From Roseateles sp. DAIF2 (GTDB lineage: Bacteria > Pseudomonadota > Gammaproteobacteria > Burkholderiales > Burkholderiaceae_C): 64,000 bases of DNA. Under the pieces are notes generated by a model. The model made no database searches. It saw only the letters and a program-made list of their open reading frames with translations, and was not told the DNA's origin. A program made the position numbers and the translations under genes. The DNA is taken from positions 744,001 to 808,000 of the forward strand of contig NZ_CP049919.1 of assembly GCF_015624425.1 (NCBI RefSeq), in the 5' to 3' direction. Below, piece after piece: positions 62,941 to 64,000 of the stretch; position 1 is the first letter of the stretch, and each line of letters opens with the position of its first letter.

Positions 62941-64000
62941 GCGCCGCCGCCGAGGCCGCGCTGATCGAGGCCGTGCGCTGGCGCCTGCGGCGCGCGCTCG
63001 ACGGGGCCTGGACCGATGCCAGCTATGCCGGCGGGGCCGCCGGCCAACTGCTGGCCCTGGCGGTGCTGGAGCGGCAGACGCAAGGGCGCGACCTCGATGC
63101 CGACTGGCTGGCCGAAGCCGTGCTGCGCCTGCTGGAGCGGCTGCCGCGCTATCCGCATGGCCTGTTCCAGGGCGCGCAGGGCCTGCTGTTCGCGGCCTTG
63201 GAACTGGACCGCGTGTATGGCCTGGGCCTGGCCGAGGAGGCCGCGGCGGATGCCGACGAGCATCTGCTGGACTGCCTGCGCCATGACCGCGACCTGCCCT
63301 ATCACTTCGACCTGATCAGCGGCATCGGCGGGCTGCTGACCTATGCCGCCTACCGCGAGCAGGGCGGCAGCCGGCTGCCGCTGGTCGAGGCCTGCGTCGC
63401 GCGGCTGCGCGCGATGGTCTCGACGGCGGCCGAGGGCGAGCTGCACTGGTTCACGCCGCCGGCCTGGATCCGCGGCTTCCCGATGGGCAATGCCCATCCC
63501 GGCGGCTGCACCGACCTGGGGGTCGCCCATGGCCAGGCGGGCGTGCTGGCGGCGCTGGCCTATGCGCTCCAGGTGGCCAGGACCGGCCGGCCGGCGGCGC
63601 GCGAGCTGCTGCTGGGCGGGCTGCGCTATCTGCGGCGGCAGGAGCAGTCGAACGGGCATGCGCATTTCGGCACTGCGGCGGAATCCACGGATCCGGCGCG
63701 CTGTGCCTGGTGCTATGGCGACCTGGGCATGGCGGCGGCGCTGCGGCTGTCCGCCGTCGCGCTGGAGGACCCGGCGCTGGACGACTGGGCGGACCGGATG
63801 CTGGCGACCTTGTCCCGGCGGCCGGCGCAGCAGCTCGGCTTCATCGACGCCTGGCTGTGCCATGGCAGCGCCGGCTCGGCCTGGTTGATGCGGCAGCTGG
63901 CGCCGCGTCAGCTGGCGCCGCTGACCGCGCATTGCCTGCGGCTGCATCCGGTGGCGGGGGCCGACGGCCTGCTGGCCCAGCTGGAGCGCGCGCCGGCGCC
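62937..64000 (+). CDS. lanC: LanC-like lanthionine cyclase (partial at right edge)
   Basis: The first 354 residues are visible; the gene continues beyond the window. Zinc ligands of LanC enzymes are present: Cys259 in CAWCYGDLG and the Cys308-His309 pair in LCHGSAG; the catalytic-region motif VAHGQAG has His198. It should add Cys thiols to dehydrated residues made by LanB, closing (methyl)lanthionine rings. Translationally coupled to lanB by a 4-bp overlap. Confidence 0.88.
   Translation, partial: MSAAAEAALIEAVRWRLRRALDGAWTDASYAGGAAGQLLALAVLERQTQGRDLDADWLAEAVLRLLERLPRYPHGLFQGAQGLLFAALELDRVYGLGLAEEAAADADEHLLDCLRHDRDLPYHFDLISGIGGLLTYAAYREQGGSRLPLVEACVARLRAMVSTAAEGELHWFTPPAWIRGFPMGNAHPGGCTDLGVAHGQAGVLAALAYALQVARTGRPAARELLLGGLRYLRRQEQSNGHAHFGTAAESTDPARCAWCYGDLGMAAALRLSAVALEDPALDDWADRMLATLSRRPAQQLGFIDAWLCHGSAGSAWLMRQLAPRQLAPLTAHCLRLHPVAGADGLLAQLERAPA

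Overview
The window is about 70% GC with strong third-position GC bias, dense head-to-tail operons with ATGA overlaps, and a gene set typical of a beta-proteobacterium of the order Burkholderiales. Examples are the apaG / tag / rpe / gph / trpEGDC / ung neighbourhood, the COG4389 'recombinase' membrane protein, a MltA lipoprotein and a nag cluster. A chitin- or GlcNAc-using Roseateles/Pelomonas/Mitsuaria-like organism fits best, but this is inference from gene content and composition. No rRNA, tRNA, CRISPR array or complete insertion sequence was seen.

Layout. 1-5481: end of a DUF2164 gene, then a five-gene Dpp/Opp-type peptide ABC transporter operon. 5839-15435: housekeeping and stress genes, namely an orphan TAXI binding protein, an SDR/LysR divergent pair, mgsA, a B12-binding radical SAM protein, a GST, an aldo/keto reductase, slyX, sodC, a GNAT and two tiny membrane proteins. 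15604-18533: a three-gene membrane operon (59-aa protein, DUF2157, DUF4401-GDYXXLXY). 18721-22833: a large PAS-GGDEF-EAL protein, an 89-aa protein and a LysE exporter. 22873-28013: mltA, a 45-aa membrane protein, COG4389, apaG, tag and rpe.

28025-42870 is an accessory block that separates rpe from gph, two genes that are usually close in this order. It holds a 1071-aa winged-helix/STAND-NTPase/TPR regulator with a 126-aa unknown protein and an HTH protein, a LMW phosphatase, a 151-bp inverted-repeat element, a diguanylate cyclase, psuK-psuG, a GGDEF/HD-GYP response-regulator pair, MarR and AraC/GyrI genes, and an old-yellow-enzyme pseudogene beside a MerR gene whose target promoter still looks intact.

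42943-50266: gph, a chalcone-isomerase-like protein, then trpL-trpE-trpG-(threonine aldolase)-trpD-trpC-ung. A 27-aa leader peptide carries a Trp-Pro-Trp control sequence. 50400-59382: a GlcNAc / cell-wall amino-sugar cluster (kinase, GntR regulator, NagA, NagB-II, GH3 hexosaminidase, AmpG-like MFS, GH16-like enzyme, NagX) behind several TGGTATT-type operator candidates, closed by a strong terminator. 59749-64000 (edge): a full-length class I lanthipeptide dehydratase (LanB) and the start of a LanC cyclase, preceded by two direct repeats spaced 22 bp apart. No precursor peptide is visible in the window, so the rest of this RiPP cluster should lie to the right.

The most interesting parts are the LanB/LanC locus, the STAND-regulator module, the apparently almost leaderless trp leader peptide, and the small inverted-repeat element.
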